From the NCBI RefSeq assembly GCF_023028105.1, contig NZ_CP095492.1, positions 310,001 to 374,000 on the forward strand: 64,000 bases of DNA, read 5' to 3'. This DNA is from Halosolutus gelatinilyticus. Lineage in GTDB: Archaea > Halobacteriota > Halobacteria > Halobacteriales > Natrialbaceae. The notes under the pieces were generated by a model that was not told where the DNA came from, searched no databases, and worked only from the letters and a program-made list of their open reading frames with translations. The position numbers and the translations under genes were made by a program. The stretch's first letter is position 1, and each line of letters opens with the position of its first letter. This document shows positions 26,125 through 35,667 of the stretch, one piece after another.

Positions 26125-27315
26125 ATGACGCAGACTGCAGCGATCGTCGGTGGTGGACATACTCGCTGGGGCAAGCGACAGGCGACGTGGAAGGATCTCG
26201 CCCAAGAGGCCGGGAAAGAAGCATTCGATGACGCTCCTATCACTCCTGACGACGTAGAGGGACTGTTCGTCAGCTCCGTACAGCCTGAGCGGTTCGCTTT
26301 CCAGTCGCACGTGGCGCCGCTCGTCGCAGAGTTGCTCGGGATCGACGTCGACTCGATGATCGCTCGGACGGAACTCGCCTGCGCGAGTGGACAGGCAGCA
26401 CTCCGCTACGCGTGGCTCGCTATCGCCGCCGGGAAACTAGACGTCGCACTCGTCGTCGGCGTCGAAAAGATGAATCTCCCGGACGAGCATACCGAGGAAA
26501 TGCAATCGAGCATGACGAACGTTGTCGACAGGGAGTTCGACGGTGCGAACGGATTGAACGCCCCGTCGTATTTCTCGCTCATCGCCCAGCGCCATATGCA
26601 CGAGTACGGGACGACTCAGGAACAGCTCGCGGCGGTGAGTGAGAAAAACAAGACTCACGCGGCCAATAACCCCTACGCACAGTTTCAGAAGGAAATCGAT
26701 GTCGACGACGTGCTCGAGTCCTATCCGATCGCGCCTCCGCTCAATCTGTTCGACTGTAGCGGGATCACCGACGGCGCGGCAGCACTTGTGCTCGTAAGCG
26801 AGGAGAAGGCTCGCGAACTCACCGACACGGCCGCCTACATCACGGGAAGCGGTCAATCGTGCATGGCGAGCAACTCCATCAACAATCTCCCGTCACTGTC
26901 AGCATGGCCGCAGGCAACCGTCGCAGCCGAAAAAGCGTACGAGCAGGCCGGCATCGATGATCCCGTAAAAGAGCTCGACGTCGCCGAGATACACGATTGC
27001 TTCTCTATCAGCGAAATCATCGAGTACGAGGATCTCGGCTGGGTCGAAAAGGGTAAGGGAGGGCGCTTTGTCGAAGAGGGCCGAAGCGCCCTCGACGGTG
27101 ACATTGCCGTCAATCCTCGCGGCGGGCTACTCGGTTGCGGACATCCGCTCGGTGCGACTGGCATCTCCCAGGCGTTGGAAATCTACCGTCAGTTCATCGG
27201 CGACATTCCGCCCGAAAGACGGGTTCCGGGAAGTCCGGAAACCGGGCTCATTCACAATCTCAGCGGCAGTGCGTCCGTACACAGCGTTATGACGCTCGCG
27301 AGGGATCCACAATGA
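26125..27315 (+). CDS. Thiolase family protein (SCP2-type)
   Basis: Acetyl-CoA acyltransferase-like enzyme of 396 residues. The acylated cysteine lies in TELACASGQAALRYAWLAI, and the catalytic His/Asn region is in VAEIHDCFSISEIIEYEDLG and GCGHPLGATGISQALEIYRQ; the end is NLSGSASVHSVMTLARD. Such archaeal thiolases usually need a separate zinc-ribbon/OB-fold partner, and one is encoded immediately downstream, overlapping by the ATGA at 27312-27315. It could split a beta-ketoacyl-CoA in ring or fatty-acid degradation. Confidence 0.92.
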   Translation: MTQTAAIVGGGHTRWGKRQATWKDLAQEAGKEAFDDAPITPDDVEGLFVSSVQPERFAFQSHVAPLVAELLGIDVDSMIARTELACASGQAALRYAWLAIAAGKLDVALVVGVEKMNLPDEHTEEMQSSMTNVVDREFDGANGLNAPSYFSLIAQRHMHEYGTTQEQLAAVSEKNKTHAANNPYAQFQKEIDVDDVLESYPIAPPLNLFDCSGITDGAAALVLVSEEKARELTDTAAYITGSGQSCMASNSINNLPSLSAWPQATVAAEKAYEQAGIDDPVKELDVAEIHDCFSISEIIEYEDLGWVEKGKGGRFVEEGRSALDGDIAVNPRGGLLGCGHPLGATGISQALEIYRQFIGDIPPERRVPGSPETGLIHNLSGSASVHSVMTLARDPQ

Positions 27316-27815
27316 ACGATGACTCAGTGCCGCCACGAGATACCGTTTACGTCCCGGAACGAATCGAATTTCCACGATTACTCGATTTCTACGAGCTCCA
27401 ATCCGAGGAAGAGACGCGCATACACGGATTCTATGACCGGCTTCGTGAGGGTGTACTATCGACGACGCGCTGTGAAAACTGCGACGCGATCCACTTCCCG
27501 CCGCGTGTGGTCTGTCCGAAGTGTATGAGTGACGATCTTTCTTATACGGCACTCCCGCATGACGGGACGCTATTTGCCTTCTCCGTTGTCCGCGGAAGCG
27601 CGCCGATCGGCATGGCGGAAGATGTCCCGTTCGTCATAGGTATCGTCGATCTCGAGGGGATCGACGTTCGTCTCTCGGCTCGTATCGACGGAGCTGCATA
27701 CGAAGATCTCTCGATCGGAGATCGAGTGACGCTGAAAATCGTGGATATCGACGGGCCGCGTGATGAGGACCGCGTTTTTTACCGGTTCGAGCCCGTCGGA
27801 CACGAATCGGAGTAG
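27312..27815 (+). CDS. Zinc-ribbon OB-fold protein (DUF35 type), thiolase partner
   Basis: A 167-residue protein with an N-terminal helix, a zinc ribbon with four cysteines (CENCDAIHFPPRVVCPKC) and a C-terminal OB-fold (LFAFSVVRGSAPIGMAED, VDLEGIDVRLSARIDG, LSIGDRVTLKIVDID). DUF35 proteins bind CoA substrates and bridge thiolase with HMG-CoA synthase in archaea. The ATG at 27312 overlaps the thiolase stop, so the pair is translationally coupled. The frame open to 27135 is only a shadow of the thiolase. Confidence 0.9.
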   Translation: MNDDSVPPRDTVYVPERIEFPRLLDFYELQSEEETRIHGFYDRLREGVLSTTRCENCDAIHFPPRVVCPKCMSDDLSYTALPHDGTLFAFSVVRGSAPIGMAEDVPFVIGIVDLEGIDVRLSARIDGAAYEDLSIGDRVTLKIVDIDGPRDEDRVFYRFEPVGHESE

Positions 27816-27997
27816 CGGCCGTCGGTGCCGTCATCACGGATCACGTGACCGGCAGTTGGAGTGTCCCTCGAAGCCTTCGAGCGAGGGGCGAAGACTCTCA
27901 GACACGCGCAGTAATCCTCGATCGCCGTGAGAACCAGTACGAGTTCGCTCGTTCATTACGACCGCTTGAGAAACGAAACCCAGTGTCCGACGCAGCC

Positions 27998-28759
27998 TTA
28001 CTGGTCCTGGAGGAACTCGGGCCACTCTTCGGGTGGCTTCTCGAGATAGTCAGGCCGCTCATTGAGATTCCCGCCGCCGTCGACCTCGAGCACCGTCCCG
28101 GTGATGTAGCCGGCGAGATCGGACACGAGGAACAGAACGCTATCCGCGATATCCTCAGACGTGACGCCACGCTCAAGCGGTCCGCTCGGACCGCCGCCGG
28201 GACAAACCGCGTTCACTCGAACGTCAGGCCCGAGATCTCGAGCCGTATGCTTCGAGAGGCCGATGAGACCCCACTTCGAGGCGGTATAACTAGGGTCTCC
28301 GTGGACGGTAACATTTCGACCCGCCATCGAAGAGATGTTGACGATTCGTCCTCGTCCGTGCTTTTGCATCTCTGAAGCGACGGCTTTCGAGCAGTTGAAC
28401 GGTCCCGAGAGATTTAGCCCGATTCCATCGGACCACGTATCGAAAGCGAGTTCGCTGAAGTGGTCAGACGTGCTACCACCGGCGTTGTTGACGAGGATTT
28501 CCACGCTTTCGAACCGATCGACTGTGGCCTCAACGAGTGCCTCTGCAGACGCTGGGGCGGTCACGTCGCAGTCGACGACCTCCACCGCGATATCGCCATT
28601 TCGCAGTTCCTCAGCTGTCTCCTCGGCTTTTTCGACCTGAATATCGGCGATCACGACGTTGCTTCCGGCCTCGCCGAGGCGTTTGGCGATTCCGCGTCCG
28701 AATCCCTGTGCTCCACCGGTGACGATCGCAGTCTCGTCTGTCAGATCGATATCGATCAT
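27998..28759 (-). CDS. Short-chain dehydrogenase/reductase
   Basis: NAD(P)-dependent oxidoreductase of 253 residues from ATG at 28759 (MIDIDLTDETAIVTGGAQGF); ATG at 28774 is also possible. Classical SDR motifs are the nucleotide-binding TGGAQGFGRG, NNAGG, the catalytic Ser in NISSMAGR and Tyr-x-x-x-Lys in SYTASKWGL. An acidic residue after the second strand (VIADIQ) suggests NAD. The C-terminus ends WPEFLQDQ. It lies downstream of the PaaK-like ligase on the same strand and may act on its CoA-linked or free product. Confidence 0.9.
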   Translation of the reverse strand: MIDIDLTDETAIVTGGAQGFGRGIAKRLGEAGSNVVIADIQVEKAEETAEELRNGDIAVEVVDCDVTAPASAEALVEATVDRFESVEILVNNAGGSTSDHFSELAFDTWSDGIGLNLSGPFNCSKAVASEMQKHGRGRIVNISSMAGRNVTVHGDPSYTASKWGLIGLSKHTARDLGPDVRVNAVCPGGGPSGPLERGVTSEDIADSVLFLVSDLAGYITGTVLEVDGGGNLNERPDYLEKPPEEWPEFLQDQ

Positions 28760-28957
28760 GTATTCTGCTCTCATGGAACAAGGAAAAGCGTACCGAATTG
28801 TCTCGGAAGTTGGCACCTCCTTGAGGCTGGTTTAGGACGCGCGTCGTCTCATTAGCTCGAGAAGAGCCGTAATCCGACGGCTCGAATCCGACCGTTAGAT
28901 GACGATCGCGGTGTGGGCTATAGCTGCGCCTCCGGACACGGTGTTACTTCCACTGAA

Positions 28958-30289
28958 TCAGTTGCGGACTTCGATGAGGTCCGTCTTATACTCGTCCGTT
29001 GGGAGCTCGTCAATATCGACGACCGTCGGATCGACGCGGACTTTGAGCTGGCCGCGAACGACATCGACGACCTCATTGATGAGCTCCGATTCGGTCCGGG
29101 AGGTGCCCGGTTCGGAAGCGATCTCGATCGAGATCGGATTTTCAAAGTGGACTTTCTTTTCGTCGGGGACAATCATTCGGACGCGAGGTGCGACGCCCTC
29201 TACCTCGGAGATGACGTCGCGAACCGCTGACGGGAACACGTTCATTCCCTTGTAGATGAGCATCTCATCGGTCCGTCCGATGCAGTGAATCTTCGGCGAT
29301 GTTCGACCACAATCACAGTCAGTTCCGGTTACGCGAGCGTAGTCACCCGATCGGAATCGAACCAGTGGCGTCGCTTCTCGGCGCAGATGTGTGTAAACGA
29401 GTTCGCCCTCTGCTCCTTCTTCGAAGGGCCTGGTATCGCCTGTCTCCGGATTAATCAATTCGACGTGGACATACCCTTGAGCATGAAAGTGCATACCCGA
29501 TTCCTCCTCACACTCAGCCCACATACAGCCGACGACGTCACCTAATCCCATCGCCTCGCGGACTAAGCTCGCGTCCCACGCGTCGTAAAATTCGGATCGG
29601 ATTTCCGGATTAGAAATCCCGGGGCCGCCTCCGCCGATAACCTTCGTCATGGGCAAGTCTGCTGGCGAAATACCACACACTTCCTCTGCCTGTTCGGAGA
29701 GGTATCGAATATGAGACGTGGTCGTCCAGAGGACATCCGGATGGATGTCGGTCGCGACAGAAAGCAATCGATCGGTGCTTTCACCTCCCGCAGGGACGAC
29801 ATTCGCACCCAATTTCGTTAGCGATTCGAAATACGGTGTTCCGCCCGTGATCATCGTTTGTCCCGCTCCGAACAACACGATATCTGCGGAGCGTACCCCT
29901 GTGGTGTAAAACGCGCGCTCTTGGACGGTGTTCCAGTCGCGCCGATCCTGGGACGTGAGGCCGAAGTAGGTGGGTTTGCCCGTTGTTCCGGACGACGAGA
30001 TGACACGGTTGAGTGCCGAGGTAGGGGCAGTCTGATGTTCGCCGAGGGGTTTAGCTGGCGTCTGAGACACTTGACTGTCACGTTCGTCCTGTTTCGTCAT
30101 GAACGGAAGTTCAGTGAACTCGTCCAACGTATCGATAGTTGCGGGTCTGACGTCCCACTCCTCGAACAGACGGCGATAATACGCTGATTGCTCCGTGAGA
30201 TATTCAAGTTGGTTGGGTAGAAGTCGCTCGTGTTTAACAAGCACCTCTTCCCATGGTTCGATCTCAATTAGGTCGTAGACGTCAACCAT
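28958..30289 (-). CDS. Phenylacetate-CoA ligase-like AMP-forming enzyme
   Basis: Adenylate-forming CoA ligase of 443 residues, PaaK branch. The phosphate-binding loop is VISSSGTTGKPTYFGLTSQD, the adenine motif region is REAMGLGDVVGCMWAECEE, then EGELVYTHLRREATPLVRFR, CDCGRTSPKIHCIGRTDEML and IYKGMNVFPSAVRDV mark the hinge and C-terminal domain. Relatives activate phenylacetate, benzoate, anthranilate or other aryl acids. It is divergent from an IclR gene, with an inverted repeat in between, so it is probably induced by its substrate. Confidence 0.9.
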   Translation of the reverse strand: MVDVYDLIEIEPWEEVLVKHERLLPNQLEYLTEQSAYYRRLFEEWDVRPATIDTLDEFTELPFMTKQDERDSQVSQTPAKPLGEHQTAPTSALNRVISSSGTTGKPTYFGLTSQDRRDWNTVQERAFYTTGVRSADIVLFGAGQTMITGGTPYFESLTKLGANVVPAGGESTDRLLSVATDIHPDVLWTTTSHIRYLSEQAEEVCGISPADLPMTKVIGGGGPGISNPEIRSEFYDAWDASLVREAMGLGDVVGCMWAECEEESGMHFHAQGYVHVELINPETGDTRPFEEGAEGELVYTHLRREATPLVRFRSGDYARVTGTDCDCGRTSPKIHCIGRTDEMLIYKGMNVFPSAVRDVISEVEGVAPRVRMIVPDEKKVHFENPISIEIASEPGTSRTESELINEVVDVVRGQLKVRVDPTVVDIDELPTDEYKTDLIEVRN

Positions 30290-30339
30290 GATATGCTAAC
30301 TCACTGCCTATCTAATTCAGTCTATCGGTTCGTGCCTTT

Positions 30340-30403
30340 GCAAACAACCGGATACAAACGCAAGCGAACGGCCGACACCGCTATTGAATGAACGGTTGTT
30401 TGC
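30340..30403. promoter_or_regulatory. Perfect 11-base inverted repeat between the PaaK-like and IclR genes
   Basis: GCAAACAACCG at 30340-30350 and its exact reverse complement CGGTTGTTTGC at 30393-30403 have centres 53 bases apart, about five helical turns. They lie in the divergent promoter region. The left half-site is some 50 bases before the PaaK-like start. They are a plausible pair of IclR binding half-sites allowing looping or tetramer binding. Confidence 0.6.
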
Positions 30404-30535
30404 CCAAAGTTGAAGATGCATATCTTTGATCGACTGCTCCTACTGAGGCCTCCATTGCACACGGCCCCTACACGTCAAACATCGAACTAATATAGGGAGA
30501 GGTGAAAATGCATCTTATTTGATCCTCGCAAAAGA

Positions 30536-30564
30536 ATATATACTCCCTTTGTGTATTAGAATCC
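30536..30564 (+). promoter_or_regulatory. TATA box of the IclR gene, leaderless start
   Basis: AATATATACT (30535-30544) lies about 25 bases before the ATG at 30565, so transcription is expected to start at or next to the start codon. Confidence 0.6.
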
Positions 30565-31350
30565 ATGTCAGATGAAACACGCCGAATTCAATCGGTTGAT
30601 CGGGCGTTTCAGATACTTCGTCAGATCAGCGAAAACGGCTGTAGCAGTATCTTGGAGATCTCTGAAGAGGTCGGACTCTCACCAGGGACTGTACATACTC
30701 ATTTGGCAACCCTCAAGTCGAAAGGATTCGTTCAGCAAGAGGGGAAAAAATACAAGTTGGGAATGGAATTTATTCCTTTCAGCGAGCGGGCCCGGAGCCA
30801 GACAGATCTCTTCCGAGCTGGAAAGACGGAAATCGAGAAATTGGCTCACGAATACGACGCCGTTGCACACTTGATAACTGAATATCAGGGAAAGACACTC
30901 ATTCTTTACGAAATGTTTGGTAAAGACGCTATCGGAAAGGAGGTTCACACCAAGAAACGAGACGCGCCGCAAGTGCACACCCACTGTACAGCCGGTGGAA
31001 AGGCGATACTCGCACACTTGCCCGAATCGAGGGTCGATCAAATCATCGAGCAGCAGGGATTACCCGCATATACGTCGCACACGATAACGGATAAGAACGC
31101 GCTGTATGAAGAGCTCGAGCAGATCCGCGATCAGCGATACGCGGTCAACAACGAGGAAGTCGTCTACGGCAATCAGGGGATCGGCGCGCCGATTATCGAT
31201 GAGCACGAGTCGGTCATCGGCGCGATCAGTATCTCTGGACCGGCCAATAACTGGCAGGGAAAACAACTCGAGGACGAACTCGCTAAGGCAGTTATCCGAT
31301 CGGCGAACAATATCGAAATCAACATCCATACGGAAACTGGCTTCCTATGA
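30565..31350 (+). CDS. IclR family transcriptional regulator
   Basis: Regulator of 261 residues: winged HTH (RIQSVDRAFQILRQISENGC, ILEISEEVGLSPGTVHTHLA) and the IclR ligand domain (VHTHCTAGGKAILAHLPESR, EEVVYGNQGIGAPIIDEHES, ISGPANNWQGKQLEDELAKA). It is divergent from the PaaK-like gene and upstream of a decayed GMC oxidoreductase and a zinc alcohol dehydrogenase. The inverted repeat at 30340-30403 is its likely operator. A fragment of another IclR protein remains at 51347. Confidence 0.92.
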   Translation: MSDETRRIQSVDRAFQILRQISENGCSSILEISEEVGLSPGTVHTHLATLKSKGFVQQEGKKYKLGMEFIPFSERARSQTDLFRAGKTEIEKLAHEYDAVAHLITEYQGKTLILYEMFGKDAIGKEVHTKKRDAPQVHTHCTAGGKAILAHLPESRVDQIIEQQGLPAYTSHTITDKNALYEELEQIRDQRYAVNNEEVVYGNQGIGAPIIDEHESVIGAISISGPANNWQGKQLEDELAKAVIRSANNIEINIHTETGFL

Positions 31351-31554
31351 GATTCGACCTTCTCAAATGACAGGTACAGGTTCCTCGTGATTTTATACAC
31401 TCGTACTACTGTAAAGGAACTGATTTGCGTTTGCTAATGAGATAACAGTCAGAGTCGACCAGAAAGAGTGATAAAATAGGCATAATGGGCCACACATTGG
31501 GGATAGTGCACTGAAAAAGAGGAAAATCGACTGTCTATTCAAGATAGCATCCTC
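31351..31554. other. AT-rich gap after the IclR gene
   Basis: AT-rich sequence with no gene; the T-rich runs shortly after the IclR stop could act as a terminator. Confidence 0.35.
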
Positions 31555-31845
31555 CGCATCAGCCGGCGTTTCTGGCATCGGACGTATTGTGAGTCTACAA
31601 TAAATCGATGCGGGAACGGGGATCGGTCGCATCGATCGTGATCTTTGATAGCATCAAACAAACCCAGGGCGATTTGAGGGTTTTCGCGTACATGGGTGTC
31701 GGACCTCCGTGTCATCGACGCGTCGATTATGCCGAAGATTTCGAGTGGGGATACAAATGCGCCGACGATCGCTATCGCCGAGAAAGGGGCGGGTCTACTC
31801 AAAAACGCCAGTCGATTGGAACTGGAATCGCCGAAAAGGCCGTAA
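31555..31845 (+). pseudogene. Decayed C-terminal remnant of a GMC oxidoreductase
   Basis: From 31696 the plus frame reads [20 protein letters not shown] then [18 protein letters not shown] to a stop at 31843. It matches the C-terminus of the intact GMC enzyme at 43582 ([37 protein letters not shown]). Just upstream GDLRVF is in another frame, showing a frameshift, and further upstream (AGVSG near 31560) only scraps with a stop remain. The FAD domain is gone. It lies directly before the zinc alcohol dehydrogenase, as expected for a lost gene of that operon. Confidence 0.75.
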
Positions 31846-31921
31846 TCTGAACGCGATCGAAGCTTGATCCGGTTTTAGTCCCTGTATTTTATGTCGGATC
31901 GGTTCGTACTCGTCATCGGTC

Positions 31922-32956
31922 ATGCAAGCAGCTCAATATTACGGGAACAGAGATATCAGAGTTACGGATATGGACGAACCGTCCCCGGATGAAGGCGAGG
32001 TATTGATCGACGTGACAGCTTGCGGCATTTGCGGCTCTGATCTCGGAGAATACCTCCACGGGCCACGGTCCGATGACAGAGTGCCGTATACGATGGGCCA
32101 CGAAGCGGGTGGAACGATCGCAGAGACCGGCGAGAATGTTGATGTCGAGGTTGGTACCGAGATCGTGTTGAATCCGCTTGTCGCCTGCGAAGAGTGCTGG
32201 TGTTGCGACGAAGCAAAGTACAACATCTGTGAAAACTTGGAAGTTATCGGGGCGCAACGACCCGGGGCCTATGCCGAACGAGTCACGGCGCCAGTCGGGA
32301 ACGTGGTTCCTCTTCCGGCCGGCGTTTCGCCGGAGATGGCCGCGGTTTCCGAACCGGTGGCAGTGGCCTTCCACGCCCTCATGCGATCCCCACTTTGCCC
32401 GGGTCAGTCTGTTGCGGTCGTCGGGCTCGGCCCCATCGGGCTTGGACTGATTCAGCTCGTAAAGGCTGCCGGTGCAGGCCCTATTTACGCCTCAGGACAC
32501 CGGGAAGCACGACGAGCGATCGCTCACGAGTGTGGTGCAGACGTTGTGATCGATTCGAGAAACACGGATCCAATCGAGCGAATTCGCGACGAGACAAATG
32601 GCGGCGTCGATGTCGCGTTCGAAGTGGCCGGCAGAGAATCCGCGCTTAACGACGCGATCAAGGCCACCAAACCAAGTGGACACACCACTCTCATTGGCGT
32701 GTTCAAGGGAGCGGTCGAGTTCGAGCCGATGGACCTCATCAACAAGGAACGATCCGTCAATGCCTCGGCGGCCTATCGGACGGGGCCGCTTGCCGACCGA
32801 GACTTTGGCGCAGTTCTCCAGAAGTTCGCCACCGGCGCGGTGGATCCGGAACTTCTCGTTACATCGCGGATCGGCCTTCAGGGCATCGTCGACGATGGAT
32901 TTGAAGCACTTGCCGATGGTGACAGCGAGGAGGTAAAGGTCTTGGTCCGTCCGTAA
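31922..32956 (+). CDS. Zinc-dependent alcohol dehydrogenase (MDR family)
   Basis: A 344-residue medium-chain dehydrogenase of the threonine/butanediol/sorbitol branch. The catalytic zinc site is in TACGICGSDLGEY and GHEAGGTI; the structural-zinc loop is CEECWCCDEAKYNIC with four Cys. The NAD-binding motif is GLGPIGLGLIQLVKAAG. It is roughly half identical to the enzyme at 48575 by eye. It sits after the GMC remnant and the IclR gene, so the two dehydrogenases may once have formed one alcohol-oxidation operon. Confidence 0.9.
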   Translation: MQAAQYYGNRDIRVTDMDEPSPDEGEVLIDVTACGICGSDLGEYLHGPRSDDRVPYTMGHEAGGTIAETGENVDVEVGTEIVLNPLVACEECWCCDEAKYNICENLEVIGAQRPGAYAERVTAPVGNVVPLPAGVSPEMAAVSEPVAVAFHALMRSPLCPGQSVAVVGLGPIGLGLIQLVKAAGAGPIYASGHREARRAIAHECGADVVIDSRNTDPIERIRDETNGGVDVAFEVAGRESALNDAIKATKPSGHTTLIGVFKGAVEFEPMDLINKERSVNASAAYRTGPLADRDFGAVLQKFATGAVDPELLVTSRIGLQGIVDDGFEALADGDSEEVKVLVRP

Positions 32957-33059
32957 CCGGAGAAAATCGGTGCGGTGCGTTGAGCGGCTATTTTTTCGCG
33001 CCCGGAAAGCCTGTACTGTCGGACGATGCGGAATATCTACCGGATGAACCCGGAGGCGT
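32957..33059. terminator. Convergent gap with T-run
   Basis: Between the stops of the plus-strand dehydrogenase and the minus-strand ALDH lies GGCTATTTTTTCGCG near 32985-33000; such T-runs end archaeal transcripts. Confidence 0.4.
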
Positions 33060-34505
33060 CTACCCGTCCAGCGTGAGGTCTATACAGACGTTCTTCGTCT
33101 GGAGGTACGAATCGAGTGATTCGAGCCCCATCTCGCGACCGATTCCGCTTTTCTTCATCCCGCCGAACGGCGTCGCCGTCGATCCGCCGAACCACTGATT
33201 AACGTAGATCGTTCCAGCCTCGATATCGCGTGCTGTCTGAAGCGTCTGTTTGACATCGTACGAGAAGATCCCACCAGTGAGTCCAAGCTCGACATCGTTC
33301 GCGATTTCGACGGCTTCTTTCCGGTCCGAGAACGGTATCACGGTAAGCACCGGACCGAAAATTTCCTCCTGAGCGATCCGCATCTCGTTACGGACATCCG
33401 AGAACACGGTCGGCTGAACGAAGTATCCCTCCCTATCGAGCGCTTCTCCGCCCGTCTCGAGCGTCGCTCCTTCTTCGAGGCCAATGTCGATATAGTTGAG
33501 CACTTTCTCGTAGTGTTCCGCGTGGTTGAGGGGGCCCATATCCGGGTTTTCGATGCCCGCGCCCAGCGTGTAGGCCTCCGCCCGTTCGACAATTTTCTCG
33601 ACGAACTCGTCATAGATAGACTCGTGGACGATGGCCCGATCGGCAGCGGCACAGATCTGTCCTGTATTGCTGAAAATCCCTATCGAGATCGCGGTTACGG
33701 CCTCGTCGATATCGGCGTCGGGCATCACGATCGCCGGGTTCTTGCCGCCGAGTTCGAGCGTGACCGGCGTGATGTGCTCCGCTGCGGACTCCATCACCGC
33801 TTGCCCCGTGGGTACGCTTCCGGTAAACGAGATCGTGTCGACACCTTCGTGCGAAGACAACGCAGCCCCAGGCTCTGTCGCCCCAGTAACCACGTTAATG
33901 ACGCCGTCAGGGACGCCCACCTCTTCACAGATCTCCGCGAGGTGGAGAGACGAAAGCGGCGTCGTCGGTGCAGGTTTGATAACGACCGCATTTCCCGCGA
34001 CGAGTGCTGGTGCGGTTCCCTGCGCACTGAGGTTGAGCGGGGCGTTCCACGGGATGATCTGGGCGCTTACCCCGTAGGGCTCTCGAAGCGTGAAATCCAG
34101 CGTATCTTCACCTACTGGGATGCTTTTACCTTCGAGTTTGTCCGCCGCGCCCGCGTAGTACTCGAAACACTTGGCTGCCCCCTCGACGGCTCTCCGGGAT
34201 GCGGTCAACGGCTTTCCCTGATCGAGTGTTTCGACTTCTGCGAGTGTCTCGGCGTGCTCGCGGATGCCGTGTGCGATTCGCTGGACTATCTCTCCTCGCT
34301 CATCGGGTTTTTTCGCTTGCCACTCCTCGAGCGAATCTTGTGCGGCCGTGACCGCCTTGTCAACATCTTCGGCGGTCCCTGCCGCGAACTCCGCGATCGG
34401 TTCCTCGGTTGCGGGATCTTCCGTCGTGAGATAATCGTTGTTCGAGGCCTCTACCGTTTCGCCATCGATAAACAACTCGTACGTGTCATCTATTGAATCG
34501 GACAT
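33060..34505 (-). CDS. Aldehyde dehydrogenase (NAD(P)-dependent)
   Basis: ALDH-superfamily enzyme of 481 residues oxidising an aldehyde to the acid. Motifs: IIPWNAPLNLSAQGTAPAL, the coenzyme loop FTGSVPTGQAVM, the general base Glu in LELGGKNPAIV, the catalytic Cys in NTGQICAAADR and EEIFGPVLTVIPF. The length is standard. It is convergent with the zinc alcohol dehydrogenase and may act on its product. The substrate cannot be specified. Confidence 0.93.
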   Translation of the reverse strand: MSDSIDDTYELFIDGETVEASNNDYLTTEDPATEEPIAEFAAGTAEDVDKAVTAAQDSLEEWQAKKPDERGEIVQRIAHGIREHAETLAEVETLDQGKPLTASRRAVEGAAKCFEYYAGAADKLEGKSIPVGEDTLDFTLREPYGVSAQIIPWNAPLNLSAQGTAPALVAGNAVVIKPAPTTPLSSLHLAEICEEVGVPDGVINVVTGATEPGAALSSHEGVDTISFTGSVPTGQAVMESAAEHITPVTLELGGKNPAIVMPDADIDEAVTAISIGIFSNTGQICAAADRAIVHESIYDEFVEKIVERAEAYTLGAGIENPDMGPLNHAEHYEKVLNYIDIGLEEGATLETGGEALDREGYFVQPTVFSDVRNEMRIAQEEIFGPVLTVIPFSDRKEAVEIANDVELGLTGGIFSYDVKQTLQTARDIEAGTIYVNQWFGGSTATPFGGMKKSGIGREMGLESLDSYLQTKNVCIDLTLDG

Positions 34506-34666
34506 AGTATATCAACAACGGTGTTTCGGTGAACCGCTGTAGAAAGTTACAATAGCCTCATGATTAATAATTTTACCGATGCTCAGTCCGCGGCGAGGAG
34601 CCCGGCGGGCAGCAGGCGGCCAGAACGAGCAAGAACTATACCCGTGTTCGACGACATCCGCGATAG

Positions 34667-35626
34667 ATGCTGGAGAGTAGTGTGACGATTTCGTGCATCG
34701 AATTCCCGATCGAGTTCCCGCCCGGACACGTCGCTGCGTACGTCCTAGATGGAGACGAGGTGATTCTGTTCGATAGCGGCCCCGCCTCGAGGTCGATGGA
34801 ACAGCCGATTACGTTCGCCGATCAGTGCGGCTACGCCCTCGAGGAAATCGACCACGTCTTCCTGACTCACCCCCACCCCGACCATATCGGTCGTCTTCGG
34901 GAACTGGTCGAGGGAAGCGACGCGGACGTGTACGCCCCGCTCATGGCGCGCGATAGGCTCAATCGACCTCTCGAGAGTGTTACCGACCGGATCCGGAACA
35001 CGATCGCGGAGAGCGGGTTCGATCAGTCCAAACAGGAACAGTTGTTCGACGACGAAACGCGCTTACAGCGGTGGATGCGGACGAACTTCCCCTTCGATGC
35101 CGTCGACCACTGGCTCGTCGACGATCAGCGCATCACCGTCGGCGAACGGACTATCGATGCGATCTGGACGCCCGGCCACCAAGCCGACCACCACTGCTAT
35201 GCGACGACGGTTGACGGCGAGTCGGTCCTCTTCTCCGGCGACATGGCCATCGAACCGTTCCGTGCGGTTCTCCTCAACAACCGCCTGGACCGCGAGTACC
35301 ACAACGCCGTCGTGAGCTACCAGCGCTCCCTCGACCGTCTCGAGGAGCGCGACTTCGATCGGGTCTTCCCGGGCCACGGCCCCGTCCACGAGGATCCGAC
35401 CGAATCGTTCCGGAACGATCGTACCAGTCTCGACCGCCGGATTGAGGGCGTAGCCGACGCACTCGCCGCCGGGCCGATGACGGCAGCCGAAGTCGCTGAA
35501 AACGTTCTGGATGACGCTCACGCGATGCACTTTTTCCCCGAGATCCTCAGTACGCTTGCCTATCTGGTCAATCGCGGGCGAGCGTCCCGCGAGCGCGCCG
35601 GGGGCCTCGTCTACTACTCCGGCTGA
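34667..35626 (+). CDS. Metallo-beta-lactamase-fold hydrolase
   Basis: A 319-residue MBL protein with the metal motif THPHPDHIGRL (HxHxDH), later His in IWTPGHQADHHCYA, Asp in LFSGDMAIEP and His in FPGHGPVHEDP: a two-metal site. The C-terminal ~60 residues (PMTAAEVAENVLDDAHAMHF, LAYLVNRGRASRERAGGLVY) form the winged-helix-like tail seen in LACTB2/glyoxalase II-like hydrolases. Likely a thioester or lactone hydrolase. It precedes an alcohol and an aldehyde dehydrogenase on the same strand. Confidence 0.88.
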   Translation: MLESSVTISCIEFPIEFPPGHVAAYVLDGDEVILFDSGPASRSMEQPITFADQCGYALEEIDHVFLTHPHPDHIGRLRELVEGSDADVYAPLMARDRLNRPLESVTDRIRNTIAESGFDQSKQEQLFDDETRLQRWMRTNFPFDAVDHWLVDDQRITVGERTIDAIWTPGHQADHHCYATTVDGESVLFSGDMAIEPFRAVLLNNRLDREYHNAVVSYQRSLDRLEERDFDRVFPGHGPVHEDPTESFRNDRTSLDRRIEGVADALAAGPMTAAEVAENVLDDAHAMHFFPEILSTLAYLVNRGRASRERAGGLVYYSG

Positions 35627-35667
35627 ACACCTCGAACCTCCTGAACACCAATCTGTACGTTAACAGG

